Below, in pieces: positions 8,576 to 17,082 of a DNA stretch of 40,287 bases; position 1 is the first letter of the stretch; the number at the start of each line of letters is the position of its first letter. The stretch covers positions 1-40,287 of the forward strand of contig JAHIXK010000007.1 in the NCBI GenBank assembly GCA_018815245.1. Reading direction: 5' to 3'. A program made the translations under genes and the position numbers. The notes under the pieces are model-generated. The model saw nothing but the letters and a program-made list of their open reading frames with translations, was not told where the DNA came from and did no database searches. Source of the DNA: Gammaproteobacteria bacterium (GTDB lineage: Bacteria; Pseudomonadota; Gammaproteobacteria; Burkholderiales; Burkholderiaceae_B).

Positions 8576-9160
8576 CTAGGCCACTTGAAGCGATTTCACG
8601 CGTTTCAGGAAATTCTTGAGCAGGTCATGCCCGCGATCGCTCAAAATGGATTCAGGGTGAAACTGCACCCCTTCAACATCCAGCGTTTTGTGACGCACGC
8701 CCATGATTTCGCCATCGGCGGTTTCAGCCGTTACTTCCAGACAATCAGGCAGGCTTTCACGCTCGATGGCCAAGGAATGGTAGCGAATGCAGGTGAGCGG
8801 ATTTGGCAATCCTTCAAATACGCCCACATTGCTGTGATGCACAGGCGAAGTTTTCCCGTGCATGATGGTTTTGGCGCGAATGACGTTGCCACCAAACGCT
8901 TCACCAATCGCTTGGTGCCCCAGGCACACACCCAGCACCGGCACAACTCCCGCCATTCGCTGAATGATCTCGATGGAAATTCCAGCTTGCGCAGGTGAAC
9001 AGGGACCTGGCGAAACGCAAACCGCACTGGGGTTCAAGGCCAAAGCCTGATCAACTGTAATGGCGTCATTTCGAACCACATGAACCGATTGACCCAGTTC
9101 GCCAAAATATTGAACCAGGTTAAAGGTGAAACTGTCGTAGTTGTCGATCATCAGCAGCAT
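8576..9160 (-). CDS. trpG: Anthranilate synthase glutamine amidotransferase subunit
   Basis: A 194-residue class I glutamine amidotransferase that supplies ammonia to TrpE (and possibly to PabB, as many single TrpG proteins serve both). The triad is visible: C79 in [17 protein letters not shown], and H168 and E170 in VQFHPES. The frame opens 17 codons earlier, but TrpG proteins begin at [18 protein letters not shown], so the start is set at 9160; an AGG lies a few bases upstream. It is separated from trpE by one unknown gene and an 87-nt spacer, unlike compact trpEG arrangements. Confidence 0.96.
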   Translation of the reverse strand: MLLMIDNYDSFTFNLVQYFGELGQSVHVVRNDAITVDQALALNPSAVCVSPGPCSPAQAGISIEIIQRMAGVVPVLGVCLGHQAIGEAFGGNVIRAKTIMHGKTSPVHHSNVGVFEGLPNPLTCIRYHSLAIERESLPDCLEVTAETADGEIMGVRHKTLDVEGVQFHPESILSDRGHDLLKNFLKRVKSLQVA

Positions 9161-9247
9161 GGCCGGCCTGCGCTTTGAGTGGGATATGAGGATTGTGCCT
9201 GATTTGCCCAAATTTTAGCACAAGCACCCGGCAGGCCCTGCCACAGT

Positions 9248-9799
9248 TCAGGCGTATTGGGGCGACAACACGCCGTCCACACGAAACTGCACTTGCAAAG
9301 ACAAGTCCAGAAGCGCATTTTTGATTTCGGCCGCTTTGTGGTTTGGTTGGTCCATATAGCGCAAAATCTGATCAATGGCAGCACAGACCAGTTGAAGGTG
9401 AACGCCGGTACAACGCTGTTTCAACCATTGAAGTTGCCGGTGTGTCACTGGGCCATGGCACAAGCTATTCAGGGTGTGATGCATCACTTGCAATTGAACT
9501 TGGGCCTCTTGCCCCTGCGTTTTTGCAAGACCCAGGACATTCGCATTGATTTCTTCGATGACTTGCACTGGTTCGCAAGGCCAGATGACAAAACGCTGAA
9601 CACCCCTGGAACGGGCACAAAGAATGGTATCCCGATCGGCACGACACACCATGACTGGGAAAAAGCAGGGACCACTCAAACGCTCAAGCGCTTGCTGATT
9701 GCTTTCAATCCGCTCAATTGCTCCCGGCCAATGGGGCTGAATCGCGTCAATCCATTTGTCTTCAATGGCCGCTTCATGGACTACCACCAGCAATCGCAT
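9248..9799 (-). CDS. Unknown protein with degenerate receiver-like fold, inside trp operon
   Basis: A 183-residue protein that I do not recognise. The N-terminal half follows a receiver-domain rhythm: MRLLVVVHEAA, an ALERL helix, a PVMVCRAD strand, then ARSRGVQRFVIWPCEPVQV, which looks like the end of a receiver with GAxxFxxKP changed to GVxRFVIWP. The phospho-acceptor Asp is not evident. The C-terminal half (about 95-183) is helical and rich in Gln, His and Cys. The start is set at ATG 9799 because a GAGG site lies 5 nt upstream; the frame also has a TTG five codons earlier. It sits between trpE (stop to trpE end, 108 nt) and trpG, in the same orientation, so it is probably co-transcribed. 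Confidence 0.7.
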   Translation of the reverse strand: MRLLVVVHEAAIEDKWIDAIQPHWPGAIERIESNQQALERLSGPCFFPVMVCRADRDTILCARSRGVQRFVIWPCEPVQVIEEINANVLGLAKTQGQEAQVQLQVMHHTLNSLCHGPVTHRQLQWLKQRCTGVHLQLVCAAIDQILRYMDQPNHKAAEIKNALLDLSLQVQFRVDGVLSPQYA

Positions 9800-9907
9800 A
9801 CACACCTCAACCAAGAATTAAATTCATGGCTAAGAGTATGAATTTGCGGCAAAAATGATAGCTACCCAGCTGGGGGAAAGGTTCGTTCTGGTTTGCTTGC
9901 CAAAAAA

Positions 9908-11413
9908 TCAGTTCAGCTCGCCGTCCAGGCCGGCTTGCACCAGCTCGGCGGCACGCATCACCGCACGCGCTTTGTTTTCGGTTTCAAGCCACTCGCTTTC
10001 AGGCACGGAATCGGCCACCACACCGGCGCCTGCCTGAACATACAGGGTATGGTCTTTCACAACACCGGTGCGAATGGCAATGGCCACGTCCATGGTGCCG
10101 GTGAAACTGAGGTAACCACAGGCGCCGCCATACACGCCGCGCTTGGTGGGCTCCAGTTCGTCGATGATTTCCATGGCGCGTACCTTGGGCGCACCGGACA
10201 GCGTACCGGCAGGAAATGTGGCTCGCAGCACGTCCATGGCACCCATGCCTGGTTTCAAATCGCCCTGAACATTGCTGACAATGTGCATGACATGAGAATA
10301 CCGTTCGATGATCATTTTCTCGGTCACCTGCACAGAACCCACTTGTGCAATACGCCCTACATCGTTGCGGGCCAGGTCAATCAACATGACGTGCTCTGCA
10401 ATTTCTTTGGGATCGGCCAACAGTTCCTCTGCAAGGGAAAAATCTTCCTGAGGGGTTTTGCCGCGTGGGCGCGTACCGGCGATTGGGCGCAGCGTGACCA
10501 GTGGGTTTTTACCCTCCGTTTGATCTTGCCGAACCAGAATTTCAGGCGAAGAACCCACCACCTGGAAACTGCCGAAGTTGTAATAGAACAAGTAAGGCGA
10601 CGGGTTGAGTGAACGCAACGCACGGTACAGCATCAGCGCATCTTGCGTGAAGCGTTTGCTGAGGCGCTGCCCCAACACGACCTGCATCACATCGCCCGCA
10701 GCAATGTATTCTTTGGATTTGGCCACCATGTCGAAAAAGTAATCTTTCGACATGCTGCGCTCGATCGGCGTGGCTTCACTGCTGCCCGACACCGGGATGG
10801 CAATGGGCTGGCGAAGTTGGGTCATGAGTCGCTTGACCTCGGCGACGCCGTTTTCGTAGGCATTGGTTTGCTCAGGATCAACAAACACGATGAGCTGAAT
10901 AGTGCCTTGAATGTTGTCTACCACCGCCATGCGGTCGGTGAACATCAATAAGATATCGGGAATGCCAAGGTCGTCGGCTTTGCGTGTGGCCTCCAGACGC
11001 GGCTCGATGTAGCGCACGGTGTCGTAACCGAAATAACCTGCCAGACCGCCAAAAAAACGCGGCGCGCCTTGAACTGGCGGCACTTTGAAACGGGCGTGGT
11101 ATTGTTCGATGAATTGCAGTGGGTCGCCGTTGAATTCTTCCAGTGTTTCCAGCGTGCCATCAGCACCTTGCTTCTGGACAAGCACACGGTGCTCAACCAC
11201 CTTGACCGTGATGCTGGAGGGCAAACCCACAAACGAATAGCGACCAGAGCGCTCGCCCCCAACCACCGATTCAAGCAAAAAGGTGTTGGGCTGATTGGCA
11301 AGCTTGAAATACACCGACAAAGGTGTGTCCAGGTCGGCGTAACAACGCGCAATCAGCGGAATGCGGTTGTAGCCTTGCTTTGCAAATTGATCAAATTCGG
11401 TTTGAGAAATCAT
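9908..11413 (-). CDS. trpE: Anthranilate synthase component I
   Basis: A 501-residue chorismate-utilising enzyme that forms anthranilate from chorismate with ammonia from TrpG. The N-terminal regulatory domain contains [18 protein letters not shown], the region that binds feedback-inhibiting tryptophan in homologues. The C-terminal catalytic domain has [38 protein letters not shown] and [17 protein letters not shown]. The frame opens 23 codons upstream inside gph, but the true start is ATG 11413, which shares one base with the gph stop codon (TAATG). Translation is therefore likely coupled to gph. No leader peptide or attenuator precedes it, so operon control presumably lies upstream of rpe or elsewhere. 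Confidence 0.97.
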   Translation of the reverse strand: MISQTEFDQFAKQGYNRIPLIARCYADLDTPLSVYFKLANQPNTFLLESVVGGERSGRYSFVGLPSSITVKVVEHRVLVQKQGADGTLETLEEFNGDPLQFIEQYHARFKVPPVQGAPRFFGGLAGYFGYDTVRYIEPRLEATRKADDLGIPDILLMFTDRMAVVDNIQGTIQLIVFVDPEQTNAYENGVAEVKRLMTQLRQPIAIPVSGSSEATPIERSMSKDYFFDMVAKSKEYIAAGDVMQVVLGQRLSKRFTQDALMLYRALRSLNPSPYLFYYNFGSFQVVGSSPEILVRQDQTEGKNPLVTLRPIAGTRPRGKTPQEDFSLAEELLADPKEIAEHVMLIDLARNDVGRIAQVGSVQVTEKMIIERYSHVMHIVSNVQGDLKPGMGAMDVLRATFPAGTLSGAPKVRAMEIIDELEPTKRGVYGGACGYLSFTGTMDVAIAIRTGVVKDHTLYVQAGAGVVADSVPESEWLETENKARAVMRAAELVQAGLDGELN

Positions 11414-12102
11414 TATTGAGGTACCCGTGTGCCCAAGAGGCGTTGTGCGGCTTCTTCGATCGTGCCAACAAAGCCGTCGCACTTTGTTTCATTCACTGAT
11501 CGCCCTTCGTTGTAACCGTAGGGCAAAAGCCAACACTCCACGCCCGCAGCGTTCGCTGCCAAGGCATCGTTGACAGAATCGCCGATCATCAGTGCTTGCG
11601 ATGGTTCAACGCCCAACAGTTTGCAGGCATGTGCCACGGGCATGGGGTCGGGCTTTTTGACGGGACAGGTATCGCCACCCACCACCACTTCAAAATAATG
11701 GGCGATGCCGGTTCGTTCCAGCAAAGGCTTGGTAAACCGTTCTGGCTTGTTGGTGACAACCGCCATTTTTATGCCCGCCTGTTTCAGCAATTCAAGACCT
11801 TCTTTCACGCCGGGATAAAACACAGAATGATTGCCGTTGATGCCGGTGTAATGATGTTGCCAATTGGCCATGGCCTTCGCATAAAGTTCTGGCGATGCTT
11901 TTTCAGTCATGCTGCCGGTCAGGCTGCGGTTCACCAGGTTTTCTGCGCCTTTGCCCACATACACAGCCACCGTTGCCTCGGGCAGCGCGGGTTTTCCCAA
12001 ATCAGCCAGCATGGCATTCACGGCGGCAGCCAGATCGGGTGCGGTGTGCAGCAAGGTGCCATCAAGGTCAAACAATACGGCTTGCTTGGTCATTTTGTTC
12101 AT
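11413..12102 (-). CDS. gph: Phosphoglycolate phosphatase (HAD family)
   Basis: A 229-residue haloacid-dehalogenase-type phosphatase that removes phosphate from 2-phosphoglycolate. HAD motifs: [10 protein letters not shown] with nucleophile D12 and acid D14, VVTNKPERF (motif II Thr), KKPDPMP (motif III Lys) and [12 protein letters not shown] (motif IV). Its ATG overlaps the rpe stop by 4 nt (ATGA) and its own stop overlaps the trpE start (TAATG), so rpe, gph and trpE are translationally chained. The rpe-gph-trpE order is a familiar Burkholderiales arrangement. An in-frame ATG three codons later is an alternative start. Confidence 0.93.
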   Translation of the reverse strand: MNKMTKQAVLFDLDGTLLHTAPDLAAAVNAMLADLGKPALPEATVAVYVGKGAENLVNRSLTGSMTEKASPELYAKAMANWQHHYTGINGNHSVFYPGVKEGLELLKQAGIKMAVVTNKPERFTKPLLERTGIAHYFEVVVGGDTCPVKKPDPMPVAHACKLLGVEPSQALMIGDSVNDALAANAAGVECWLLPYGYNEGRSVNETKCDGFVGTIEEAAQRLLGTRVPQ

Positions 12103-12779
12103 CTCGTGGTGGCGAGTTCAGCGCGCATTTGGTCAATAACCGCTTTGTAATCGGGCTTTCCAAAAATGGCGGAGCCTGCAACAAATGTGTCGGCACCTGC
12201 TTTTGCAATTTGGGCAATGTTGTCGGGCTTCACGCCGCCATCCACTTCCAGCCGTATATTTTGCCCGCCATTGGCCATGTGCGCATCAATTCGCTTGCGC
12301 AGTGCAGCCAGCTTTACCAAGGCTTGCGGAATGAAGCTTTGCCCGCCAAAGCCGGGGTTCACGGACATCACCAAAATAAGGTCGAGTTTGTCCATCACGT
12401 GGTCGATCCACGACATGGGTGTGCCCGGATTCAACACAATACCGGCCTTGCAGCCGGAATCGCGAATCAAGCCCAAGGTACGGTCAAGGTGATCGGTGCC
12501 CTCTGGGTGTACGCTGATCACGTTTGCACCTGCTTTGGCGAAATCGGGAATGATTCGGTCCACGGGCCGCACCATCAGGTGCACATCGATCACTGCATCG
12601 GTGTGGGGGCGCAATGCCTCGCACACCAGCGGACCAATGGTCAGGTTGGGCACATAGTGATTGTCCATCACGTCGAAGTGAACCCAGTCTGCTCCCGCTG
12701 CGATCACGTTTTTCACTTCGTCGCCCAGGCGTGCAAAATCGGCAGAAAGAATACTGGGAGCGATAACAAACGGGTTCAT
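12099..12779 (-). CDS. rpe: Ribulose-phosphate 3-epimerase
   Basis: A 226-residue TIM-barrel epimerase that interconverts ribulose 5-phosphate and xylulose 5-phosphate. It has all family landmarks: [28 protein letters not shown] (metal-binding His and catalytic Asp), [21 protein letters not shown] and LEVDGGVK (second catalytic Asp). The ATG has a GAGGG site 6 nt upstream. It is the first gene of the rpe-gph-trp operon, and the 12780-12929 spacer separates it from the divergent apaG. Its product also supplies pentose phosphates, the route to PRPP used by TrpD; this link is inferred. Confidence 0.97.
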   Translation of the reverse strand: MNPFVIAPSILSADFARLGDEVKNVIAAGADWVHFDVMDNHYVPNLTIGPLVCEALRPHTDAVIDVHLMVRPVDRIIPDFAKAGANVISVHPEGTDHLDRTLGLIRDSGCKAGIVLNPGTPMSWIDHVMDKLDLILVMSVNPGFGGQSFIPQALVKLAALRKRIDAHMANGGQNIRLEVDGGVKPDNIAQIAKAGADTFVAGSAIFGKPDYKAVIDQMRAELATTR

Positions 12780-12866
12780 GGCAAGCCCTCGGTGAAGAAT
12801 TCAGAGTCAAAGCAAGAGTTTAAACGAAGTTGACCCAATCAAATGGCTTTGAAAGCGGCTTCGGAT

Positions 12867-12895
12867 TTGTGAAAATGAGGGTTTGAAGTCATACT
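12867..12895 (+). promoter_or_regulatory. Candidate sigma-70 promoter for apaG
   Basis: A -35-like TTGTGA (12867-12872), a 17-nt spacer and a -10-like CATACT (12890-12895) lie about 35 nt upstream of the apaG ATG. The match is moderate and was found by eye. The same spacer must also carry the opposite promoter for the rpe operon, for which I found no clear boxes. Confidence 0.4.
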
Positions 12896-12929
12896 TGAAA
12901 CCCAGAGCAACAGCCAAAAGCCCCGTAGC

Positions 12930-13313
12930 ATGAGCAGCCCCCTACCTTATCAGTTTGAAGTTCGAGTCAGCACCCAGTTTCTGGATGAGCAAAGCGACAA
13001 GGACAAAGGCCCTTATGTGTTCGCCTACACGATTGAAATTGAAAACGTGGGCGAACGAACCGCGCAGTTGTTAAGCCGCCACTGGATTATTACCGACGCG
13101 CACAACATTGTGCAGGAAGTAAAAGGCGATGGCGTGGTGGGTGAACAGCCCACACTGCGCCCGGGCGAGCGTTTTGAATACACCAGCGGTTGCCCCTTGC
13201 CCACCCCCGTGGGCACCATGAAAGGCACCTACACGTTTGTGGGCGAAGGCGGCGAACAATTCGACGTACCAGTGCCAGAATTTCTGTTGTCAATGCCACG
13301 GGTATTGCACTGA
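12930..13313 (+). CDS. apaG: ApaG (Co2+/Mg2+ efflux protein ApaG family)
   Basis: A 127-residue single-domain protein of the ApaG family, which has a fibronectin-III-like beta sandwich. The family pattern is clear: YVFAYTIEIENVG, LLSRHWIITDA, the GxGxxG loop in VKGDGVVGEQP, FEYTSGCPL and GTMKGTYTF. The biochemical role is not settled; E. coli ApaG mutants affect cobalt resistance and the gene neighbours apaH there, but apaH is not seen here. The ATG has a poor Shine-Dalgarno site. The gene ends 5 nt before the end of the small convergent membrane-protein gene. Confidence 0.93.
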   Translation: MSSPLPYQFEVRVSTQFLDEQSDKDKGPYVFAYTIEIENVGERTAQLLSRHWIITDAHNIVQEVKGDGVVGEQPTLRPGERFEYTSGCPLPTPVGTMKGTYTFVGEGGEQFDVPVPEFLLSMPRVLH

Positions 13314-13318
13314 ATCCC

Positions 13319-13465
13319 CTATTCTTTTTTTGACGTGTCTTCGGCTTGCTTGCCTTCCACCTTGTTTTTGTGGGCTGGATGATCCACCCTTGCCCGTAGC
13401 GTCCACCACATGATGAACACAATCAGCCCCAAGGCCAAAACCATTTCCGCAATGAGTAACCACAT
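13319..13465 (-). CDS. Small single-pass membrane protein (48 aa)
   Basis: A 48-residue protein with one strong membrane helix at the N-terminus (MWLLIAEMVLALGLIVFIMW, residues 1-20) followed by a short, very polar Lys/Glu-rich tail ending in TSKKE. The longer frame starts at 13615, but the ATG at 13465 is preceded by an AAGGGAG ribosome site at about 10 nt, which favours the short form. The start codon lies within the same CATG as the proposed mltA start, head to head, and the gene converges on apaG with a 5-nt gap. The function is unknown. The hydrophobic-then-charged layout and the ribosome site argue that it is real. Confidence 0.6.
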   Translation of the reverse strand: MWLLIAEMVLALGLIVFIMWWTLRARVDHPAHKNKVEGKQAEDTSKKE

Positions 13466-14720
13466 GTTCAAACCACTCCCTTGTTGGTGGGCCAGCGTAG
13501 CACTGGTCACCGTTATTTTATCTGGATGCGCCAGCAGCCCGACACCCAAAACCGCTGATTGTGTATGCCCGGCTGGGGAAACGTCCGCCAAAATTGATAA
13601 AAAGGCAGACAGCAAAGACGAGAAACCCGCTCAACCATTGTTCGTGAAATCTGATTTTTCTGAATTACCCGGTTGGTCCAGCTCGAATCATTCCAAATTT
13701 CTTGAAGCATTTGCAGAGCAATGCTCCGCAAATGGCAATGCGCTGGCCAAACGCAAGGCGACACCAAGCGGCCTTTTGGACGCTTGCCGCAAAGCCCGAC
13801 ACAACCTGACGGGCAATGCGCTTTTGCCTGCACAAATCTGGATGGAAGCCAATTTTGACGTGTGGCAATTGCAGCAAGAAGACGGCAAAAAAGAGGGTTT
13901 GCTGACCGGCTATTTTGAACCCATGCTGAAGGGTTCCCGCAAGGCTCAAGGAGCCTACAATGTGCCGCTTTTTGGCGTTCCGAGCGATTTGATCAGCGTA
14001 AAACTGGACGATGTTTACCCTGAACTGAAAGGCAAACGCCTGCGTGGCCGCCTGCAGGGCGATGCACTGGTGCCTTTTTTTAACCGGGCCGAATGGGAAC
14101 GCCTTGGACCAGACCGAGAAAAACCGGTGGTGTGGGTGAACGACAAGCTGGATGCTTTTTTGCTGCAAGTGCAAGGTTCGGGCCGGATCGAGTTGCAAGA
14201 CGGCAATGTAATCCGCTTGAGCTACGCGGACCAGAACGGCCACCCGTACAAATCAATCGGCAAGGTTTTGGTGGATCGGGGCGAGTTGACAGCTGCGCAG
14301 GCCACCATTCCCGGCATACGAAACTGGGCCAAAGCCAACCCTGGAAAACTCGAGGATTTGCTGAATGCCAACCCCAGCGTGGTGTTTTTCAAGGAAAACA
14401 AGGTGCTTCGCCCGCAAGAAGGCCCTGTTGGTGCGATGGGCGTGCCGTTGACCGCAGGCCTGAGCCTAGCGATTGACCGCGAAAAAATACCTTACGGCAG
14501 CCCGATCTGGATTACATCCACAGACCCGCTGACCAACAAACCCATGACACAGGGTACATTGGCACAAGACACCGGTGGCGCAATTCGCGGGCGTGTGCGT
14601 GCCGACTACTTTTGGGGAACAGGCGCCAAGGCTGGCGAGGCGGCGGGACTGACCCGCCAACCCTTGAAAATGTGGCTGATTTGGCCCAAGGGCACCCCGC
14701 TGCCAGAAAGCGGAAGCTAG
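13464..14720 (+). CDS. mltA: Membrane-bound lytic murein transglycosylase A (lipoprotein)
   Basis: A 418-residue outer-membrane lipoprotein that cleaves the glycan strands of peptidoglycan, leaving 1,6-anhydromuramic ends. A lipoprotein signal with lipobox VILSGCAS lies near residue 20. The MltA domain is recognised by LTGYFEPMLKGSR, FLLQVQGSGRIEL and RLSYADQNGHPYKSIGK. It is followed by the 3D domain with the catalytic Asp in AQDTGGAIRGRVRADYFWG (about D369). The start is uncertain: ATG 13464 gives the tightest signal peptide, while in-frame ATGs at 13452 and 13410 are possible and none has a strong ribosome site. The first bases overlap the divergent small membrane protein gene. Confidence 0.92.
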   Translation: MFKPLPCWWASVALVTVILSGCASSPTPKTADCVCPAGETSAKIDKKADSKDEKPAQPLFVKSDFSELPGWSSSNHSKFLEAFAEQCSANGNALAKRKATPSGLLDACRKARHNLTGNALLPAQIWMEANFDVWQLQQEDGKKEGLLTGYFEPMLKGSRKAQGAYNVPLFGVPSDLISVKLDDVYPELKGKRLRGRLQGDALVPFFNRAEWERLGPDREKPVVWVNDKLDAFLLQVQGSGRIELQDGNVIRLSYADQNGHPYKSIGKVLVDRGELTAAQATIPGIRNWAKANPGKLEDLLNANPSVVFFKENKVLRPQEGPVGAMGVPLTAGLSLAIDREKIPYGSPIWITSTDPLTNKPMTQGTLAQDTGGAIRGRVRADYFWGTGAKAGEAAGLTRQPLKMWLIWPKGTPLPESGS

Positions 14721-14736
14721 CGGCAAGCCTTTTCTC

Positions 14737-15546
14737 TTATTTGGCGCGTGCTGCCGCTGCAATGCGACGATTCAGGTCTGCAGCAGGAATGGCACCACTG
14801 GCACGGGTTCCATCTTGGAAAAACACGGTGGGGGTGCCTGTTACGCCCATGGTGCGCCCAAGGTTAACCAAGTCATTGATTGGTGCGTTGCAGTTGCCAT
14901 CGCCTTTGGGGGATTGGTCTTTCAACATCCAGTCGTCCCACATTTTGGCCTTGTCGCTGGCACACATCACCTTTTGGGCCTTGTCCACTGAATCCTTGCC
15001 CAGCACGGGATACACATAGGTGTACACGGTGGTGTCTTGTAGCTTGCTCAGTGTTTCCTTGCGAAAACGCTTGCAGTAACCGCAGTTGGGGTCTTCAAAC
15101 ACGGCAATTTTTCGGCTGCCGGTACCATAGACCGACTTCAAGGCCAAGCCCAATGGCAGGTCTTTGTCGAAATTAATGGCATTCAATTTGTCCAGACGTG
15201 CCTCGGTCAAATTGGCCATGGATTTGCTTTCCATCAATTCACCCAGAATCAGATGGCTGCCGCTGGCATTCGTGTAAATAATTTTCTTGCTGCCATTGTG
15301 GTTTACCACCACTTCGAACAGGCCATCGACGAATTCAATGTCGGCAACCGAAAGAACCTTGACGCCCGAAGCACCCAGGGAATCATTCACAGCGGCGGTA
15401 ATGCGCTCCACTTCCGACTTGCTTGCCGCAGCATGCGCAGGCTGGATTGAGTGGGAAAGCCCCCACGCAACTGCCGACAAAGCAGCAAGCGACAACACTA
15501 CAGCGCCGACGCGCGTTTGAAGGGACATGGGTAGATTGAATTTCAT
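14737..15546 (-). CDS. dsbC: Thiol:disulfide interchange protein DsbC
   Basis: A 269-residue periplasmic disulfide isomerase/reductase. A signal peptide (hydrophobic core at about 14-29, cleavage after AHA near residue 39) is followed by the DsbC dimerisation domain (about 42-100) and a thioredoxin fold with active site CGYC (C155-C158) in FEDPNCGYCKRF and the cis-proline in TGTPTVFF. The frame opens 52 codons earlier, but ATG 15546 begins the signal peptide and has an AGCAGG site. It lies 74 nt downstream of the UbiH-family gene in the same orientation. It needs DsbD-type reductants, which are not in the window. Confidence 0.94.
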   Translation of the reverse strand: MKFNLPMSLQTRVGAVVLSLAALSAVAWGLSHSIQPAHAAASKSEVERITAAVNDSLGASGVKVLSVADIEFVDGLFEVVVNHNGSKKIIYTNASGSHLILGELMESKSMANLTEARLDKLNAINFDKDLPLGLALKSVYGTGSRKIAVFEDPNCGYCKRFRKETLSKLQDTTVYTYVYPVLGKDSVDKAQKVMCASDKAKMWDDWMLKDQSPKGDGNCNAPINDLVNLGRTMGVTGTPTVFFQDGTRASGAIPAADLNRRIAAAARAK

Positions 15547-15620
15547 AAGCCTGCTTGGGGAAAAAGAGTGAATGGTAGTTAGGACACGCGCGAATGCAAT
15601 TTGTTCATTGCGTCTGCAAT

Positions 15621-16856
15621 TTAGCGCATCGCTTGCTGAGACAACCAACGCTTGAGCATGGGCAACTGATTGACAACCTGCATGCCTTTGTTGCGCACCC
15701 AAGCCGCGCCGGGCAGATCCAGCCGGAACAAGGTGTGCAAACCATCAGTGAGGAAATGCATGGGCTTGCAAGCCGCCTTGCGGCGACGCTCCCAGGCGCG
15801 CCACAACTGCTCGTCGGCCAAGCCAAGGCGCTGTACGGCCAAAAGGCGTTTGCGGGAAGCCAGCAAATTGGCCAACTCAGCGGCGTCTTCAAGACCCAGA
15901 TTCAAACCTTGACCGGCCAGGGGATGTATTACATGGGCTGCATCGCCCATCAACACGACCCCATTGTCAAACCAAACAGGCGCCACACCGTGCTTCAACG
16001 GAAACGCATAAGTGTCGCCCACGGGCACCAAATTCCCATACGCTTCCTGCACCGCGCCATCAGACACACTTTTCACACGCTCAATCATTTCAGTGGGCTT
16101 GAGTTGTAAAAACGCCTGAGACTGTGACAAGGGCATGGACCACACCATCGACACATGGGGGCCTGGCAAAGGCAGCATGGCCAAAACGGAGTCGCCAGCG
16201 AACCATTGGCGCGCAGCACCGTGGTGCGGCTTTTCAATGGCAAGGGTGGTGACCACGCCTTCGGCGCTGTAGTCGTCGAGCGCGAAATCAAGACCAGCGT
16301 GCTTGCGCGTTTGACTTTGCGCGCCATCGGCTGCAATCACCAGCGGAACAGGAATTGTCTTCAAATTTGTAACAACCGCCCAGCCCGCTTTCTCGCGGGA
16401 AAGACCTTCAACCTTTGCATCGAGCCAGTCAATACCGGGCTGATAGCGCATGGCGGAAAACAGGGCATCAAACAGGCAACTTTGTTCAATGATCCACGTC
16501 AGGTAATCCACCCCGGTGTCGCTTGCGCTGAAACGGAGCTGGCCTTGATCTTCGCCTGAGGAATCGCCCCAGACCTGCATCTCGGTGACGGGCTGCACTT
16601 TCTCGCTGGGAATGTTGTCCCAAACCCGGAGCCGGTCAAGAACACGCTGACTGCGATGGGAAAGTGCAAACACACGGGGATCAAAACGTTGTTTGTCATC
16701 TGGCAGAAACTGGGGGGGCCTGGTGCCCACCACCAACACCTTGAATCCGGATGTCGCCAACACCAAGGCAGCCACCAAACCCACCACGCCACAGCCAACA
16801 ATGGCAGCATCATACGATGCAGCGGGCACAGAATGTGTAGGGGAAAGATTGCTCAT
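15621..16856 (-). CDS. UbiH/UbiF/VisC-family FAD-dependent hydroxylase
   Basis: A 411-residue aromatic-ring monooxygenase of the UbiH/UbiF/COQ6 group, probably acting in ubiquinone biosynthesis at the inner membrane. Landmarks are the N-terminal dinucleotide fold GCGVVG (21-26), RVFALSHRS (61-69), the DG motif AADGAQS (175-181) and GDAAHVIHPLAGQGLNLGLE (304-323), which binds FAD. Which ring position it hydroxylates (UbiH, UbiF, UbiI, UbiL or UbiM type) cannot be decided here. The longer open frame reads through the antisense of tRNA-Phe and is not real. ATG 16856 is chosen because the conserved fold starts soon after; ATG 16895 is an alternative, and neither has a clear ribosome site. Confidence 0.88.
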   Translation of the reverse strand: MSNLSPTHSVPAASYDAAIVGCGVVGLVAALVLATSGFKVLVVGTRPPQFLPDDKQRFDPRVFALSHRSQRVLDRLRVWDNIPSEKVQPVTEMQVWGDSSGEDQGQLRFSASDTGVDYLTWIIEQSCLFDALFSAMRYQPGIDWLDAKVEGLSREKAGWAVVTNLKTIPVPLVIAADGAQSQTRKHAGLDFALDDYSAEGVVTTLAIEKPHHGAARQWFAGDSVLAMLPLPGPHVSMVWSMPLSQSQAFLQLKPTEMIERVKSVSDGAVQEAYGNLVPVGDTYAFPLKHGVAPVWFDNGVVLMGDAAHVIHPLAGQGLNLGLEDAAELANLLASRKRLLAVQRLGLADEQLWRAWERRRKAACKPMHFLTDGLHTLFRLDLPGAAWVRNKGMQVVNQLPMLKRWLSQQAMR

Positions 16857-16920
16857 GGAATGGTTTGGCACGGAGATTGTTGAATAATTGATCATGCTAC
16901 AGCGATTTTGCATTTGTTGT

Positions 16921-16949
16921 TTGCGCAACGTGAAACTTTCGGATAAACT
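16921..16949 (+). promoter_or_regulatory. Candidate promoter of tRNA-Phe
   Basis: TTGCGC (16921-16926), a 17-nt spacer and TAAACT (16944-16949) are followed by a GC-rich stretch (GCGGGC), the kind of discriminator seen at stable-RNA promoters. The boxes are only partial matches. An inverted repeat (GTGGTG/CACCAC, 16961-16974) lies between this promoter and the tRNA and would be in the precursor's 5' leader. Confidence 0.35.
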
Positions 16950-16985
16950 TGCGGGCTTCGGTGGTGAACACCACTGAAAACGCGT

Positions 16986-17061
16986 GGCCGAGTAGCTCAG
17001 TCGGTAGAGCAGAGGATTGAAAATCCTTGTGTCGGCAGTTCGATTCTGTCCTCGGCCACCA
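16986..17061 (+). tRNA. tRNA-Phe (anticodon GAA)
   Basis: A 76-nt cloverleaf with a perfect 7-bp acceptor stem (GGCCGAG/CTCGGCC), D-arm GCTC...GAGC, anticodon stem GAGGA/TCCTT with loop TTGAAAA (anticodon GAA at 17019-17021), and a T-arm containing GTTCGATTC. The 3' CCA is encoded (17059-17061, after discriminator A). The porin gene starts only 21 nt after its end. Confidence 0.97.
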
Positions 17062-17082
17062 CCATCACCACCCTTGCCAAAC

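Noticed and set aside
8204-8998. 264-codon open frame on the plus strand opposite trpD/trpG
   Set aside because: It is a shadow of two certain genes on the opposite strand; the encoded sequence has no family pattern.
9161-9247. Possible promoter or attenuator before trpG
   Set aside because: A TAAAAT-like box and a GGCAGG/CCTGCC repeat are present, but no -35 box at proper distance and no Trp-rich leader peptide.
11895-12833. 312-codon open frame on the plus strand opposite gph/rpe
   Set aside because: His/Cys-rich composition typical of antisense frames; gph and rpe are unambiguous on the other strand.
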